Part shown: in pieces, positions 8,168 to 16,366 of the stretch
Position numbering within the stretch: the first letter of the stretch is position 1
Layout of the letters: each line of letters opens with the position of its first letter
Assembly: GCA_017471085.1 (NCBI GenBank)
Contig: JAFUWW010000063.1
Span: 1 to 43,715 of the forward strand
Direction: 5' to 3'
Origin: Bacteroidales bacterium
Lineage (GTDB): Bacteria; Bacteroidota; Bacteroidia; Bacteroidales; UBA932
Length of the DNA: 43,715 nt
Notes under the pieces: model-generated
The model's database searches: none
What the model saw: only the letters and a program-made list of their open reading frames with translations
Told to the model about the DNA's origin: nothing
Made by a program: the position numbers and the translations under genes

Positions 8168-10648
8168 ATGCCTAAGTCATTATTTATCGACCCCAACGAG
8201 GTGCTCCGTCCCAAAGAGCACGAAATCAACTTTCCCAAGATTCCCGTGATGCAGTACAGCAAGTCCGTCAAGGACGAGCTGAAAGAGGGCAACTTCACCA
8301 AGGAAGACCTCAAGCGCATCTATCGCGACATGTTCGTGATCCGCGAGTTCGAAACCATGCTCAACCTGGTGAAGACCACCGGCGGATACAACGGCGTGGA
8401 GTACAACAACCCGGGTCCCGCCCACCTTTCTGCCGGTCAGGAAGCAGCGGCTGTGGGTATGGCATATAACCTGGACACCGACGACTTCATCTTCGGCAGC
8501 CACCGTTCCCACGGTGAAATCCTCGCCAAGGGTCTCCGTTCCATCGAGATCCTGCCGGAGGCCGAACTCAAGAAGGTGATGGACGAATTCTGGGGCGGCG
8601 CCACCGTAGCCGTTGCCGGAAAGGATTTCAAGGGCACGACCAAGGAGCTGGGCGTCCGCTTCCTCCTCTACGGTGCCATGGCCGAGATTTTCGCCCGTAC
8701 CACCGGTTTCAACAAGGGCCTCGGCGGCTCCATGCATACTTTCTTCACTCCCTTCGGCATCTATCCGAACAACGCCATCGTGGGCGGTTCCGGTTCCATC
8801 GCCGTGGGTGCGGCCCTCTATAAGAAGGTGAACCGCAAGAAGGGTATCGTCGTGGCCAACCTGGGCGACGGCGCCATGGCCCGTGGCCCGGTGCTGGAAG
8901 GCATGACCTTCGCTTCCATGGACCAGTTCAAGACCCTGTGGGAAGGCGACATGAAGGGCGGTCTCCCGGTGCTCATCAATGTAATGGACAACCAGTACGC
9001 CATGGGCGGACAGACCCGCGGCGAGACCATGGGTTATACCTTCCCGGCCCGCCTGGGCGCCGGTTTCAACCCGGAGGCCTGGCATGCAGAGCGCGTGGAC
9101 GGCTACAACCCGCTGGCCGTGATCGACGCTTTCCGCCGCAAGAAGGCTCTGCTGGAGAAGAAGGAAGGCCCGTGCCTGCTGGATGTGGTGACCTACCGTT
9201 ACAGCGGCCATTCCCCGTCCGACCAGTCCTCGTACCGTACCAAGGAAGAGATGGAAGCCTGGCAGGCCGAAGACTGCATCCTGGGCTACGGCCGCAAGCT
9301 CATCGAGGCCGGCGTGGCCACCCAGGAAGACCTGGACGCCATCCAGGCCTATGTGAAGGACGTCATCTTCGAGATGTACAAGCTCGCCATCGACGAGAAG
9401 GTATCCCCTCGTATGGACCTCGTGAAGGACAACGAACTGCTGGGTGAGATGATGTTCTCCAACGGCAGCGTCGATTCCCTGGGCGATGCCAAACCCGAGG
9501 TGAACCACCCGATGGAGGAGAATCCGCGCGTGAAACAGATCGCCGGCAAGACCCGTTTCTACAAGGACGCCGAGGGCAAGCCGGTGAGCAGCATGAAGAT
9601 GTACAACTTCCGCGACGGTGTGTTCGAAGCCATCATAGACCGTTTCTATAAGGACTCCAGCCTCATCGCCTACGGCGAGGAGAACCGTGAGTGGGGCGGC
9701 GCCTTCGCCGTGTACCGCGGTCTCACCGAGGCCCTGCCTTACCACCGCCTGTTCAACAGCCCGATCGCCGAGGCTGCCATCATCGGCACGGCCATCGGCT
9801 ACGCCATGTGCGGCGGCCGCGTGATTCCGGAAATCATGTACTGCGACTTCCTCGGCTGCTGCGGCGACGAGATCTTCAACCAGCTGCCCAAGTGGCAGGC
9901 CATGTCCGGCAACATCCTCAAGATGCCGGTGGTGGTGCGCGTGAGCGTGGGCTCCAAGTACGGTGCCCAGCACAGCCAGGACTGGACCTCCCTGTGCACC
10001 CATATCCCCGGCCTCAAGGTGGTGTTCCCGGTGACTCCGTACGATGCCAAGGGCCTCATGAACAGCGCCCTGCAGGGTACGGACCCTGTGATCTTCTTCG
10101 AGAGCCAGCGTCTTTACGGTATCGGCGAGCAGTTCCATGAGGGCGGCGTACCGGCCGAGTACTACGAGATTCCGCTGGGCGAGCCCGACGTGAAGCGTGA
10201 GGGCAAGGATGTGACCTTCCTCACCATCGGCGCCACGCTGTACCGCGCCCTGAAGGCTGCCGACGAACTCAAGGAGAAGTATGGCATCGAGGCCGAGGTC
10301 ATCGACGCCCGCACCCTGGTTCCGTTCAACTACGAGAAGGTGGTCGAGTCCGTGAAGAAGACCGGCCGTATCATCATTGCCGGCGACGCTACCGCCCGCG
10401 GTTCCTACCTGAACGACCTGGCCGCCAACATCGCCGACCTGTGCTTCGACTATCTTGACGCCGCTCCCGTGGTGCTGGGCTCCCGCAACTGGATCACCCC
10501 TTGCCACGAGCTGGAAGAGGCTTTCTTCCCGCAGCCTAGCTGGTTCCTGGATGCCATCCACGAGAAGATGTTCCCGCTCAAGGACTACTCTCCCGTGACC
10601 AACCAGACCGCCGCACAGCAGATTCTCCGTTCCAAGAAAGGAATCTAA
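8168..10648 (+). CDS. 2-oxoacid dehydrogenase E1, fused alpha and beta subunits
   Basis: An 826-residue thiamine-diphosphate enzyme that decarboxylates a 2-oxo substrate and acylates the lipoyl arm of E2. The alpha half (about 45-395) has FGSHRSHGEILAKG, GGSMH and the cofactor motif beginning GDG at 233-235 and continuing to DNQYAMGG. The spacing is longer than usual because of extra residues (FASMDQFKTLWEGDMKGG). A second insertion of about 45 residues lies between 122 and 169. The beta half (about 478-826) has AYGEENREWGGAF, SPIAEAAIIG and SKYGAQHSQDW. A fused alpha/beta E1 is known in Bacteroidota, but this one is long. Substrate is not evident; pyruvate and acetoin-type substrates are both possible. 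Confidence 0.9.
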   Translation: MPKSLFIDPNEVLRPKEHEINFPKIPVMQYSKSVKDELKEGNFTKEDLKRIYRDMFVIREFETMLNLVKTTGGYNGVEYNNPGPAHLSAGQEAAAVGMAYNLDTDDFIFGSHRSHGEILAKGLRSIEILPEAELKKVMDEFWGGATVAVAGKDFKGTTKELGVRFLLYGAMAEIFARTTGFNKGLGGSMHTFFTPFGIYPNNAIVGGSGSIAVGAALYKKVNRKKGIVVANLGDGAMARGPVLEGMTFASMDQFKTLWEGDMKGGLPVLINVMDNQYAMGGQTRGETMGYTFPARLGAGFNPEAWHAERVDGYNPLAVIDAFRRKKALLEKKEGPCLLDVVTYRYSGHSPSDQSSYRTKEEMEAWQAEDCILGYGRKLIEAGVATQEDLDAIQAYVKDVIFEMYKLAIDEKVSPRMDLVKDNELLGEMMFSNGSVDSLGDAKPEVNHPMEENPRVKQIAGKTRFYKDAEGKPVSSMKMYNFRDGVFEAIIDRFYKDSSLIAYGEENREWGGAFAVYRGLTEALPYHRLFNSPIAEAAIIGTAIGYAMCGGRVIPEIMYCDFLGCCGDEIFNQLPKWQAMSGNILKMPVVVRVSVGSKYGAQHSQDWTSLCTHIPGLKVVFPVTPYDAKGLMNSALQGTDPVIFFESQRLYGIGEQFHEGGVPAEYYEIPLGEPDVKREGKDVTFLTIGATLYRALKAADELKEKYGIEAEVIDARTLVPFNYEKVVESVKKTGRIIIAGDATARGSYLNDLAANIADLCFDYLDAAPVVLGSRNWITPCHELEEAFFPQPSWFLDAIHEKMFPLKDYSPVTNQTAAQQILRSKKGI

Positions 10649-10651
10649 GCC

Positions 10652-11740
10652 ATGACAGACGTTAATGCCCATCTCCATACACCGTATTCGTTCAGCGCCT
10701 TCGAGTCCATCCCGCAGGCGCTGGACCTTGCGGCCGGGGAAGGAGTGAAGGTGGTCGGTATCAACGACTTCTACTCCATGGACGGATATGGGGAGTGGAA
10801 GGAAGGCTGTGCGGCGCGCGGTCTCTTCCCGCTTTTCAATATCGAGTTCATCTCCCTCAACAGCGAAGACCAGGCGGCCGGTCTCAGGGTGAACGACCCC
10901 AACAACCCCGGCCGTACATACCTGAGCGGCAAAGGCCTGGCCTTTCCGGTGATCCTCTCCGGTGAACCGGCCCGCGAACTCGCCGCCGTGAAGGCCGAAT
11001 CCAACGCCCAGGTGGAGCGTATGTGCGAGAAGCTGAATGCGCACCTGAAGGCTGTGGGCGTGGGTATCGTCCTGAATTTCAAGGAGATTGAGAAGGTCCT
11101 TACCCGGGGCTCCATCCGGGAACGTCATCTGGCCAAGGCCCTGCGCCTGAAGGTGGATGCCCTGGGCACAGCCGACAAGGCTGCCCTCTACGGGCAGATT
11201 TTCGGCAAGCCTCTCAAGTCCGATCCGGACCGTTTTGCGGCCGTGGAGAACGAAATCCGGGGCAACCTCCTCAAGAGCGGCGGCGCTGCCTTCGTACCGG
11301 AAGACCCCAAGGCTTTCCTGCCGATGGCCACCGTCCAGCGCATCATCGAGGCAGCCGGCGGCATCCCCACCTATCCTTTCCTGGGCGATGACGCCAAGGG
11401 CAGCTTCACCGATTTCGAGGCCGATCTCCAGAAGGCTGCCGATCTTCTCAAGCGCCGCGGTTTCCGCAGCGTGGAATTCATCACCACGCGAAACACCACC
11501 GCCGTGCTGGAGCAGTATGCCGGTTATCTGGAGGACGAAGGCTTCGTGGTGACCTTCGGCTCCGAACACAACACGCCCGCCATGGAGCCCATCCGGCTCC
11601 GTACCCGGGACGCGGAAGGCCTCAGCGAGAAGCTCCGGGCCATCAATTATCGCGGTGCCTGCGCCGTGGCCGCCCATCAGGCAGGCCTTGACAGCATCGA
11701 CGCCGGTGACGAACTGATTCAAAAAACTGTTAAACTATGA
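10652..11740 (+). CDS. PHP-domain protein of unknown role
   Basis: A 362-residue protein with an N-terminal PHP (polymerase and histidinol phosphatase) fold. The metal-binding HLH pair is at residues 7-9 (NAHLHTPYSFSAF), followed by GINDFYSMDGY. Later there are candidate metal ligands in FGSEHNTPAM and AAHQAG. Known PHP enzymes hydrolyse phosphate esters or related bonds with two or three metals, so a phosphatase or phosphoesterase acting on a pathway intermediate is plausible but unproven. The start is 3 bp after the E1 stop, and its TGA overlaps the ATG of the next gene (ATGA at 11737-11740), which points to translational coupling with the aldolase/dehydrogenase. No signal peptide is seen, so it is cytoplasmic. 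Confidence 0.75.
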   Translation: MTDVNAHLHTPYSFSAFESIPQALDLAAGEGVKVVGINDFYSMDGYGEWKEGCAARGLFPLFNIEFISLNSEDQAAGLRVNDPNNPGRTYLSGKGLAFPVILSGEPARELAAVKAESNAQVERMCEKLNAHLKAVGVGIVLNFKEIEKVLTRGSIRERHLAKALRLKVDALGTADKAALYGQIFGKPLKSDPDRFAAVENEIRGNLLKSGGAAFVPEDPKAFLPMATVQRIIEAAGGIPTYPFLGDDAKGSFTDFEADLQKAADLLKRRGFRSVEFITTRNTTAVLEQYAGYLEDEGFVVTFGSEHNTPAMEPIRLRTRDAEGLSEKLRAINYRGACAVAAHQAGLDSIDAGDELIQKTVKL

Positions 11741-13677
11741 CTCCCGTAGAACAACTGGTAGCAATTTCCCGTAAATACGGCGCCGACTCGCGTTTCGTGA
11801 TCGCCGGCGGCGGAAACACTTCATACAAAGATGCTGAAAAGCTGTGGGTGAAGGCCAGCGGCCATGCCCTCGCCACCATCGGCGAGGACGGTTTCGCCAT
11901 CCTGGACCGTGCTCTTCTGAATCCGATGGGCGAGAAGGTGTACAGCACCGACGTGGCCCTTCGCGAAGAGCAGGTAAAGAACGACCTGGCATCGGCCTGC
12001 CTTACCAGGGACCGCCGTCCCTCCGTGGAGACGTCCCTCCATAACTGCATGAGCTTCAGTTATGTGGTGCACCTGCATCCCACGCTGGTGAATGGCCTCA
12101 TGTGCTCGCAGAATGCCGCGGCCCTCTGTGCGGAACTGTTCCCGGAGGCCCTCTATATCGAGTACACCGACCCCGGTTACACCCTTTTCAAGAAAGTGTA
12201 TGACCGGATCCAGGCCTGCAAGAAAGCTTCCGGCAAGGAGCCTCAGGTGATTTTCCTGCAGAATCACGGCGTCTTCGTAGGGGCTGACACCACCGAAGAA
12301 ATCGACCGGATTTATGACGGCATCATCGGGAAGCTCCAGCAGCGCACGGCCGCCATCCCGGAAGGGGAGAGCCCTGTCTGCGACTGCGTCACCGAGGTGA
12401 TTCCCGCCATCCGCCAGATCCTCTCCCGCGGAGGAAGGGGCCTGAAGACCCTGCAGATCACGAAGAACGCCCTGGTGGACAAGTTCCTGGAGAACCCCTC
12501 CGCCGTGAGCGTGCCTTTCACCCCGGACATCATCGTCTATTGCAAGAGCGAGTATATCGTCCTCAATTCCGACGACCTCGTGAAAGAAGCAGAGGAGAAG
12601 ATCGAGGACTATGTGGTCCGTCGCGGTCATACCCCCAAGGTGCTGCTGGTGAAGGGAATCGGCCTGGTGGCTGTGGGAGACCACGCCAAGAATGCCGGCA
12701 TCATCACCGAGGTGTTCCTGGATGCCATGAAGGTGGCCTTCTACGCGGAGAGCTTCGGCGGCGCCCACGGCATGGAGCCCGCCTGGATCCATTTCATCGA
12801 TACCTGGGAGGTGGAGAACTACCGCCGCAAGGTGGCTGCAGGCGCCTCGCAAGGCCGTGTGGAAGGAAAGACCATCATCGTGACGGGTGCCGCCCAGGGC
12901 TTCGGCGAGGGCATCGCCCGTGAACTGATGGGCCAGGGCGCCAACATCGTGGTTGCCGACCTCAACGAGGCGGTAGGTGCCGCAACGGCTGCTTCCTTCA
13001 ATGCATCGGCCAGGAACAACCGCGCCATCTTCGTGAAGACCAACGTGGCCGATATGGAAAGCCTCGGCAACCTGATGAAGCAGACCATCCTGAACTTCGG
13101 TGCGCTGGACGTGTTCGTGAGCAACGCCGGTGTGCTGAGGGCCGGCGGCCTGGAGGCCATGACGCCGGAGAATTTCTCCTTCGTGACCAACATCAACTAC
13201 AACGCCTACTTCTACTGCGCCAAGGTGGCCTCTCACATCATGAAGATCGAGACGGCGGCCGATCCCGAGTACTTTGCCGATATCGTGCAGGTGAACTCGA
13301 AGAGCGGTCTGCGCGGCTCCAAGGCCAATTTCGCCTATGCCGGCGGCAAGTTCGGCGGTATCGGCCTCACCCAGAGTTTCGCCCTGGAGTTGGCTCCTTT
13401 CCGCGTGAAAGTGAACAGCATCTGCCCCGGCAACTTCTACGACGGCCCGCTGTGGAGCAATCCGGAGAACGGCCTGTTCGTGCAGTACCTGGCTGCAGGC
13501 AAGGTGCCCGGAGCAAAGACCGTGCAGGATGTGAAGGACTACTATCTGGCCCAGGTGCCCATGCGCAAGGGCTGCAATCCGGCCGATGTCACCAAGGCTA
13601 TCCTGTATGCGATCGAGCAGACCGGTGAAACCGGCCAGGCCATTCCGGTTACAGGAGGTCAGGTAATGCTTGCATAA
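11737..13677 (+). CDS. Fused rhamnulose-1-phosphate aldolase/lactaldehyde dehydrogenase
   Basis: A 646-residue bifunctional enzyme of the RhaEW/RhaD-ADH type. The N-terminal class II aldolase half (about 1-370) should split L-rhamnulose-1-phosphate into DHAP and L-lactaldehyde. It has GGGNTSYK, catalytic Glu98 in RPSVETSLHN, zinc ligands His112 and His114 in VVHLHP, and His177 in QNHG. The C-terminal SDR half (from about 375) has the NAD motif TGAAQGFGEG, SNAGV, the catalytic Ser in NSKSG and YAGGK (Tyr about 534). It is expected to oxidise L-lactaldehyde to L-lactate. This oxidative route differs from the separate aldolase plus lactaldehyde reductase known from Bacteroides thetaiotaomicron. 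The 4-bp overlap with the PHP gene suggests coupled translation. Confidence 0.9.
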   Translation: MTPVEQLVAISRKYGADSRFVIAGGGNTSYKDAEKLWVKASGHALATIGEDGFAILDRALLNPMGEKVYSTDVALREEQVKNDLASACLTRDRRPSVETSLHNCMSFSYVVHLHPTLVNGLMCSQNAAALCAELFPEALYIEYTDPGYTLFKKVYDRIQACKKASGKEPQVIFLQNHGVFVGADTTEEIDRIYDGIIGKLQQRTAAIPEGESPVCDCVTEVIPAIRQILSRGGRGLKTLQITKNALVDKFLENPSAVSVPFTPDIIVYCKSEYIVLNSDDLVKEAEEKIEDYVVRRGHTPKVLLVKGIGLVAVGDHAKNAGIITEVFLDAMKVAFYAESFGGAHGMEPAWIHFIDTWEVENYRRKVAAGASQGRVEGKTIIVTGAAQGFGEGIARELMGQGANIVVADLNEAVGAATAASFNASARNNRAIFVKTNVADMESLGNLMKQTILNFGALDVFVSNAGVLRAGGLEAMTPENFSFVTNINYNAYFYCAKVASHIMKIETAADPEYFADIVQVNSKSGLRGSKANFAYAGGKFGGIGLTQSFALELAPFRVKVNSICPGNFYDGPLWSNPENGLFVQYLAAGKVPGAKTVQDVKDYYLAQVPMRKGCNPADVTKAILYAIEQTGETGQAIPVTGGQVMLA

Positions 13678-13698
13678 ACGCTCGACGTTACCCCACCC

Positions 13699-13717
13699 CC
13701 CCTCCCTCGGGGAGGGG
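13699..13717. repeat. GC-rich intergenic hairpin
   Basis: CCCCTCCC (13699-13706) and GGGAGGGG (13710-13717) form a strong stem with a 3-nt loop inside the 72-bp gap between the aldolase/dehydrogenase and the SorE-like gene. No U tract follows. Its C-rich flank (ACCCCACCCC) resembles dispersed palindromic repeats common in GC-rich Bacteroidales genomes. It may protect the upstream mRNA or reduce downstream expression. Confidence 0.5.
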
Positions 13718-13749
13718 ACTTGAAGATTAAAAACAATTGAAACACAGAT

Positions 13750-15018
13750 ATGAAAACCAAAGCAGTACGCCTTTACGGCAAAGACGATCTCCGGCTGGAG
13801 GAGTTCGAACTTCCTCAGATCAAGGAAGATGAAATCCTGGCCAAAGTGGTGAGCGACAGCATCTGCATGTCGTCCTACAAGGCCGCCCACCAGGGTGCCG
13901 ACCACAAGCGGGTTCCCAATGATGTGGCTCAGAATCCTACCATCATCGGCCATGAATTCGCCGGTGAAATCCTGGAAGTGGGCAAGAAGTGGCAGGGACA
14001 GTTCAAGCCCGGCGACAAGTTCTCCATCCAGCCCGCCCTCACTTACGAAGGCGGCCCGGTGGGTGTACTGTCGGCCCCGGGTTATTCCTACAAGTATATC
14101 GGCGGCGACGCCACTTACGTGGTGATTCCCGCGGAGGTGATGGAGCAGGGCTGCCTGCTGCCCTACAAGGGTGAAGGTTTCTACCCGGCCTCCCTCAGCG
14201 AGCCGCTTTCCTGCGTGATCGGCGCCATGCATGCCTGCTATCACACCACCCCCGGTTCCTATGTCCATTCCATGGAAATCAAGGACGGCGGCAAGATGGC
14301 CCTGCTGGCCGGTGTGGGCCCCATGGGCCTCGCCTGCATCAACTATGTGCTGCACCGGGATGACCGCAAGCCGGCCCTCTTCGTGGTGACCGATATCGAC
14401 CAGACCCGCCTGGACCGTGCCGCATCACTCTATACCAAGGAGTTCGCAGCCTCAAGGGGCATCGACCTGCGGTATGTGAACACCGGCAATGTGGAAGACC
14501 CCGCCGCCATGCTCCGCGAGATCTCCGGCGGCACCGGCTATGACGAGGTGGTGGTGATGGCTCCGGTTCCGGCCGTCGTGGTCCAGGCCGATGACATCCT
14601 CGCCTTTGACGGCTGCCTGAATTTCTTCTCGGGCCCCGGAAAGGCCGATTTCAAGGCTCCGCTGAATTTCTACAACGTGCACTACGCATCCACCCATGTG
14701 GTGGGCACCTCCGGCGGCAACACCGACGACATGAAGGAAGCCCTCCACTACATGGGCAAGGGGATGGATCCGGCCGGACTGGTGACCCATGTGGGCGGTC
14801 TGAACGCCGTCATCGACACCACCCTCAACCTGCCTTCCGTCCCGGGCGGCAAGAAACTCATCTACACCCATATCGAGATGCCGCTGACCGCCATCGCCGA
14901 TTTCGGCAAGGTGGGGAAACCCGTCTATGATGAGCTGGACCGCATCTGCAAGGCGCATCAGGGCCTCTGGAGCGTAGAGGCCGAGAATTACCTGCTTGCC
15001 AACGCAGACCAACTTTAA
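13750..15018 (+). CDS. SorE-like medium-chain zinc dehydrogenase
   Basis: A 422-residue medium-chain dehydrogenase/reductase closest in layout to L-sorbose-1-phosphate reductases (SorE), long for the superfamily. The GroES-like half has the likely catalytic zinc ligands Cys39 (DSICMSSYK) and His68-Glu69 (IIGHEF). The four-Cys structural zinc loop of classic alcohol dehydrogenases is absent. The nucleotide-binding half has LLAGVGPMGLACINYV and VVTDIDQTRLDRA. NFFSGP and VHYASTHVVGTSGGNTDDM are typical of the sugar-phosphate reductase branch. Probable substrate: a sugar or sugar phosphate, possibly a rhamnulose or lactaldehyde derivative, which is inference. It lies between the fused aldolase and the tandem aldolase. 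Confidence 0.8.
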   Translation: MKTKAVRLYGKDDLRLEEFELPQIKEDEILAKVVSDSICMSSYKAAHQGADHKRVPNDVAQNPTIIGHEFAGEILEVGKKWQGQFKPGDKFSIQPALTYEGGPVGVLSAPGYSYKYIGGDATYVVIPAEVMEQGCLLPYKGEGFYPASLSEPLSCVIGAMHACYHTTPGSYVHSMEIKDGGKMALLAGVGPMGLACINYVLHRDDRKPALFVVTDIDQTRLDRAASLYTKEFAASRGIDLRYVNTGNVEDPAAMLREISGGTGYDEVVVMAPVPAVVVQADDILAFDGCLNFFSGPGKADFKAPLNFYNVHYASTHVVGTSGGNTDDMKEALHYMGKGMDPAGLVTHVGGLNAVIDTTLNLPSVPGGKKLIYTHIEMPLTAIADFGKVGKPVYDELDRICKAHQGLWSVEAENYLLANADQL

Positions 15019-15023
15019 CTGTT

Positions 15024-15052
15024 ATTCCCGGCTTGACCGGGAATCTCTTTTT
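15024..15052 (+). terminator. Hairpin with U-rich tail inside the operon
   Basis: ATTCCCGG (15024-15031) and CCGGGAAT (15037-15044) form a perfect 8-bp stem with a CTTGA loop, followed by CTCTTTTT. This looks like an intrinsic terminator placed only 4 bp before the start of the tandem aldolase gene, so it could lower read-through. Its core CCCGG-N5-CCGGG is shared with the hairpin at 4283-4303, so it may instead be a copy of a dispersed repeat. Confidence 0.5.
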
Positions 15053-15055
15053 ATT

Positions 15056-16360
15056 ATGAAGAAGATTGATACCAAACTCATGCATCCGGCCGAGCAGATC
15101 GCGCTGATCATCGGCCGGATCTATCGCCGCAAGATGACTACCACTTCCGGCGGCAACCTGTCCATCATGGACGATAACGGCGACATGTGGATCACCCCTG
15201 CCGGTATCGACAAGGGCTCCCTCACACCCGCCGACATCATGTGCGTGAAGGCCGACGGCACCATCGTGGGACCGCACCGTCCTTCGTCCGAGTATCCGTT
15301 CCACCGGGCCCTGTACAAGATGCGTCCGAAACTGCGCTCGGTGATCCATGCCCATCCTCCGGGACTGGTCACTTTCAGTATCGTGCACCAGGTGCCGGAC
15401 ACCAGCATCATCCCGCAGGCCCGCGGCGTGTGCGGTCCGGTGGGTTTTGCTCCGTACGCCCTTCCGGGCAGCGAGCTGCTGGGCGAGAAGATCGCCGCTG
15501 AGTTCGAGAAGAATCCGGAGTACAAGGCCGTGATCATGGAGAACCACGGTGTGGTGCTCATGGGCGAGGATATCGCCGACGCTTTCCAGCGCCTGGAAAC
15601 CCTGGAACTCTGCGCCCGGACCATCCTGAATGCCAAGACGCTGGGCAAGCCGGTCTATCTGAACGAAGACCAGCTGCTCCGTCACGAAAGGGCCATCCAC
15701 GTGGATTTCAAGCACTTCATGAATGTGGAGCATCCCTCCGACGAGCGTGCCATCCGTACGGAAATCTGCGACATCGTCCGCCGTGCCTGCGCCCAGGGCC
15801 TCATGTGCTCCTCGTACGGAACGGCCTCGGTCCGCTGGAGAGGGGACGATTTCCTCATCACGCCCTCCGACAAGCAGCGCTGGGACATCGAACCGGAAGA
15901 CATCGTCCAGGTGAAAGACGGGATGGTGGAAGCCGGCAAGAACGCGAGCCGTTCGGTGGCCCTCCATTATGAGATCTACCGCCGCAACCCCAAGATCAAC
16001 AGCATCATCCTCACGCAGACGCCTTACCTGATGGGCTATGCCACCACTGGAGTGAAGTTCGACGTGCGCACCATTCCGGAAAGCTGGATTTTCCTCCAGG
16101 ATATCCCGCAGTACCCGTTCGGCACGCAATACGCCGAGGTGGAGAAGATGGCCGATGGGTTCAAGCAGTTCCCGTGCGCCTTCCTCTCCAACGATGCCGT
16201 AGTGGTGACGGGCGACCGCCTCATCAACACCTTCGACAAGCTGGAAGTGGCCGATTTCAGTGCCCGTTCGCTGATCATGGCCGCCCCGGTAGGCAAACTG
16301 AACCCCATCACGGACTCCGAAATCGAAGAACTCCGCGTTGCTTTCCACGTAGGGGAGTAG
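15056..16360 (+). CDS. Tandem class II aldolase/adducin protein, second domain degenerate
   Basis: A 434-residue protein made of two class II aldolase/adducin domains. Domain 1 (about 1-215) has the full site: TSGGNLSI, catalytic Glu79 in SSEYPFH, zinc ligands His98 and His100 in HAHPPG, and His164 in ENHG. Domain 2 (about 228-434) keeps the fold landmarks (SSYGTASVRW, FLITPSD) but has LTQTP where HAHP should be and SNDA where NHG should be, so it cannot bind the metal in the usual way. Family members include sugar-phosphate aldolases, dehydratases and decarboxylases, so the reaction is open. The reading frame extends up to 14996, but the hairpin at 15024 makes the ATG at 15056 the better start. 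Last gene of the operon. Confidence 0.85.
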   Translation: MKKIDTKLMHPAEQIALIIGRIYRRKMTTTSGGNLSIMDDNGDMWITPAGIDKGSLTPADIMCVKADGTIVGPHRPSSEYPFHRALYKMRPKLRSVIHAHPPGLVTFSIVHQVPDTSIIPQARGVCGPVGFAPYALPGSELLGEKIAAEFEKNPEYKAVIMENHGVVLMGEDIADAFQRLETLELCARTILNAKTLGKPVYLNEDQLLRHERAIHVDFKHFMNVEHPSDERAIRTEICDIVRRACAQGLMCSSYGTASVRWRGDDFLITPSDKQRWDIEPEDIVQVKDGMVEAGKNASRSVALHYEIYRRNPKINSIILTQTPYLMGYATTGVKFDVRTIPESWIFLQDIPQYPFGTQYAEVEKMADGFKQFPCAFLSNDAVVVTGDRLINTFDKLEVADFSARSLIMAAPVGKLNPITDSEIEELRVAFHVGE

Positions 16361-16366
16361 TACCTC

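Noticed and set aside
8180..11722. A minus-strand open frame of 1,180 codons opposite the E1, PHP and upstream genes
   Set aside because: It runs antisense to clearly recognisable enzymes, is rich in His, Gly and Val as expected for the complement of GC-rich codons, and has no domain I recognise.
11821..14355. A minus-strand open frame of 844 codons opposite the aldolase and SorE-like genes
   Set aside because: Antisense shadow of two well-supported genes, no recognisable motif.
14996..15055. Upstream extension of the tandem aldolase gene
   Set aside because: It covers the end of the preceding gene and the hairpin at 15024-15044; the protein fold starts after 15056.
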